Notes under the pieces: model-generated
The model's input: only the letters and a program-made list of their open reading frames with translations
What the model was told of the DNA's origin: nothing
Databases searched by the model: none
Shown: one piece after another, positions 61,510 to 64,000 of the stretch
Layout of the letters: every line of letters starts with the position of its first letter
Numbering within the stretch: position 1 is the stretch's first letter
Source of the DNA: Leucocoprinus leucothites
Lineage: Eukaryota; Basidiomycota; Agaricomycetes; Agaricales; Agaricaceae
Assembly: GCA_013368445.1 (NCBI GenBank)
Contig: JAACJO010000015.1
Location: 124,001-188,000, forward strand
Reading direction: 5' to 3'
Length of the DNA stretch: 64,000 bases
Made by a program: the position numbers and the translations under genes

Positions 61510-61763
61510 ATAATCATTGGATAAGATACTACATATGTCGTGAAGTGCCCGATGGATGGTGTTCTGTATTACTATATCTGTAAATTAAAATCACATCCAT
61601 TCAATGACGCAGCCGTGGGGCACCGGCGGAACCGGCATGCCATTCCGGCCGGGACGACCCAATCGATTCAATCATCAGTACCTCAGCTGGGCAGCAGATA
61701 TACAAGCGCCTCAGGCTTCACCATGATGTCAGCGAATCTTCGGGGCCTCTCCTTCACCTTAGC

Positions 61764-62961
61764 ATGTCACTTCTTGTCCTTTCCGCTGCAGATGTGCGAG
61801 AGGTTATCTCCTCGTTTGGTACCACATTTCTCCAGGCCCTCATGGGTCGTGTTTTCATTGCGATTTCGCAAGCTGGAGAAAAATCTATCTCTAGGATAAG
61901 TCCTGATATTCAAACACCACATCGAACGACAATTGACATGACATCTCATACAACGTTGTTCATGCCAGCACGTATATCCTCCTCCCAGTCCTCAGTCGAG
62001 GGCACTAGCATCAAGGTCGTCAGTGTACCTCGAAACCAAGGTGATGTTCGTGGTTTACCTGCGACCACGCTTGTAATGAATGAGGACACTGGTGCAGTTG
62101 AGGCTGTTGTCAATGCACGAGAGCTTACTTCCTTGCGCAATGCTGCGGGTTCGTCTTTTCGCTGTTTACTTGGAGAATGTTTGACCGACCACTTGGTATA
62201 GGGTCCTTACTTTCGGCAACCTTGGTCAGAGTTCACAAACCTGAGCGTATCGTGTTATTCGGCGCTGGAAAACAAGTCGAAAGCCATATCAACTTGTTCC
62301 TCAGGCACTACTCAAGCATCAAATCCTGCACCATTGTCAATCGCACTCTCAATGAACGGGCACTGGATCTGTTCAAGTCAGCTACAGCGGCCTTCCCTCG
62401 TGTTGTCTTCCACTTATTCCCTCAGCTTGAGCGGGATTCAATTGAAAAAGCCGTTAGAGTAGCCGACATTGTTGTTTGCGCGACACCATCCACATCCCCT
62501 CTGTTCCCTCTTCGTGGGTCAGAAACGGGACACATATCATCCTGATTGGGAGCTACAAGCCTTCCATGCAGGAAGCTGAAGAAACGCTGGTCGGGAGGGC
62601 AGTCGCAGCGGTCAAGCCCGTCGTTGGCCAGAGGATCAATCAGGCCCTCATCGTCGATTCGCGAACTGCTTGCATGCAGGAGGCCGGGGATTTGCTGAAG
62701 GCTGGCGTCGACAGTACTTCGATGTTGGAGATGGGAGAGTTGCTGTTATTAAAGAAACCGCAATCTGAGTTTTCACCGCAACATTCCCCCGCCGAAGAGA
62801 AGGATTTGACGAATCTCACGGGTTTCACGGGTCCTATCACTATTTTCAAATCAGTCGGAGTGGGTTTGCAAGATGTGGTGATGGCGAAAGAGGTGGTATC
62901 TCACGCGAAGAACATTCCTGGCGCAGGAACCCTGATTGAGCGATACGACACAATGTATTAA
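61764..62961 (+). CDS. Ornithine cyclodeaminase / mu-crystallin family protein, one base short
   Basis: Two exons: 61764-62148 and 62202-62961. N-terminal half: MSLLVLSAADVREVISSFG, HTTLFMPARISSS, TSIKVVSVPRNQGD, VMNEDTGAVEAVVNARELTS and LRNAAGSLLSATL, all family marks. The NAD-binding Rossmann part has IVLFGAGKQVESHI. The C-terminal half has ADIVVCATPSTSPLFP, then WVRNGTHIILIGSYKP and GQRINQALIVDSR. Exon 2 is 760 nt and 761 is required; the frame shifts at CCC 62506-62508. With one base added the protein is about 381 aa. Fungal relatives may act as imine or ketimine reductases; the substrate is unknown. Stands 254 bp after the sulfhydrylase. Confidence 0.85.
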
Positions 62962-63409
62962 ACTATTTGCAGTAATTAAAATGGTTATCGATTCAACAAT
63001 ACCAGTCTAGAGCGATCTATAAATTGCGATATCGTTGTTCAGGAATAGCCACCTAGTTACAAAAGGTTAGCTCAAATTCTCTCGAGGAGCTCTATTACAT
63101 ACCGAACAGAAATCTGATTCCCAACAACAGTGCTCAATCAATCTTTGATCAATAAGCGTTGAATCATTCGACTTAGCTCACTTCGACATCAATGCGACGA
63201 GATTCTCTCCCCACAGACCAGAATATACACGCTGTACCAAACGAGTTTGATCTTTATTAGGCTATCCGAAGCTGCTCGTCCGATATATAAAACCATGTTA
63301 GTCGCAACCCCAATCCCAGCTCTTTCTTACAAATAGTAATAGCCCAGCGAGTTGGTAAGTGGCCTTCCCCGCTCCCGTTTCAAGCTCTTATCTAAGTCGC
63401 CCTACAGGA
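62962..63409. other. Intergenic region, 448 bp
   Basis: Between the cyclodeaminase stop and the start of the last gene, both on plus. Presumed promoter; a purine-rich leader (GAGTTGGTAAG) precedes an optional 5' intron ending cctacag at 63407. Nothing else seen. Confidence 0.4.
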
Positions 63410-64000
63410 ATGGATACCGTTGCTCAGCTAACAAGTAAGGGAATAGTCGACGTTTTGGAGGTGCTTGAACCGAGTGAGTGCCATTTCAATCGTTCGCCAA
63501 GTAACTGGCTAACTCCCATTCAGCGGCCACCGCGTTCAAACAAGTCATAGAGAAGAAAGGAGGCCTCAAAGATGTCAAAAGAGAGACCTTCCAGTATGGG
63601 AACACAGATCGTCATAAAGTGAGTTGAAGGCACTTGACCAATGAGTTCAAGCTGCGAGATATTGAAACACACACTCTTCAGCTTGATATATACTATCCCT
63701 CAAAGTCACAAACCGGAAAAACTCCCATAGTTTTTTGGATCTATGGCGGAGGCTTCGTAACAGGAGAACGCGTACTTGCTCCCCCTTTCGATGTGACATA
63801 CACGAACGTTGGCGCGTTCTTCGCAGATCAAGGCTTTATCACGGTCATTCCTGACTATCGTCTTGCGTCCGAACCTTGGTCAGCTCAGTACCCCAAACCC
63901 GTCGAAGACGTCCGTGACGCCATCACCTGGATTGTATCTCATACTCAAGAACTTACTACCTCCACAACTCCGAACCCTGATACCAATTCGATCTTCCTTA
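63410..64000 (+). CDS. Alpha/beta hydrolase / esterase, 5' part only
   Basis: Exons 63410-63473, 63524-63618 and 63682 to the window end. It starts MDTVAQLTSKGIVDVLEVLE. The oxyanion-hole motif IVFWIYGGGFVTGE (GGGF), DYRLASEPWSAQYPKPVEDV and DAITWIVSH are typical of the hormone-sensitive-lipase/BD-FAE-type esterases. The nucleophile serine would lie beyond the window. Phases of the three exons fit. Signal peptide not apparent. Product substrate unknown. Confidence 0.83.

Overview
The window is nuclear DNA of a filamentous basidiomycete, most probably an Agaricomycete. Genes are split by many short (about 45-70 nt) GT-AG introns, no operons or bacterial signals are present, and several protein families are typical of that class: DUF6534 seven-helix membrane proteins, a GSTFuA/etherase-type glutathione transferase, a 76-residue arginine-tailed helical peptide and an F-box protein with a long divergent tail. 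The genus cannot be named from sequence alone. Exon structures were built by hand from splice signals, reading-frame phase and comparison between paralogues inside the window.

Region 1-21 kb is an array of DUF6534 membrane-protein genes: a 3' fragment (8-460, +), a complete gene (2599-4295, +), and four minus-strand copies (9287-10922, 12043-13746, 15243-16941, 19399-21081). All complete copies share one 13-exon plan with a 13-nt second exon. Two of them (12.0 and 15.2 kb) lie in a tandem duplication of about 3.2 kb. A second seven-helix family member (6327-7714) and a Rab18-type GTPase (8058-8948) sit inside the array.

Region 22-33.3 kb holds housekeeping and nuclear genes: an unknown acidic protein, TFIIS, the Prp46/PLRG1 WD40 spliceosome protein (divergent from TFIIS over 227 bp), and a protein with a Med25/PTOV-like N-terminal domain and a long Ser/Pro-rich tail. 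Region 34.4-39.2 kb holds two side-by-side paralogue pairs: two alpha/beta hydrolases and two GNAT acetyltransferases. Region 39.8-46.3 kb holds the small peptide gene, a secreted GH43 glycosidase, a mitochondrial-carrier-like protein and an F-box protein.

Region 46.3-64 kb holds a 3.1-kb gap, another DUF6534 gene with 17 exons (smallest 7 nt), a DH-domain RhoGEF of about 1,209 residues, an etherase-type GST, an unknown charged protein, O-acetylhomoserine sulfhydrylase, an ornithine cyclodeaminase-like protein and the 5' part of an alpha/beta hydrolase cut by the window end.

A cross-cutting observation is that at least four otherwise well-preserved genes are each exactly one base short, usually at a short C/G or adjacent homopolymer run. 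This looks at least as much like assembly error as pseudogenisation. No established novel system was found; the DUF6534 array is the most unusual element.
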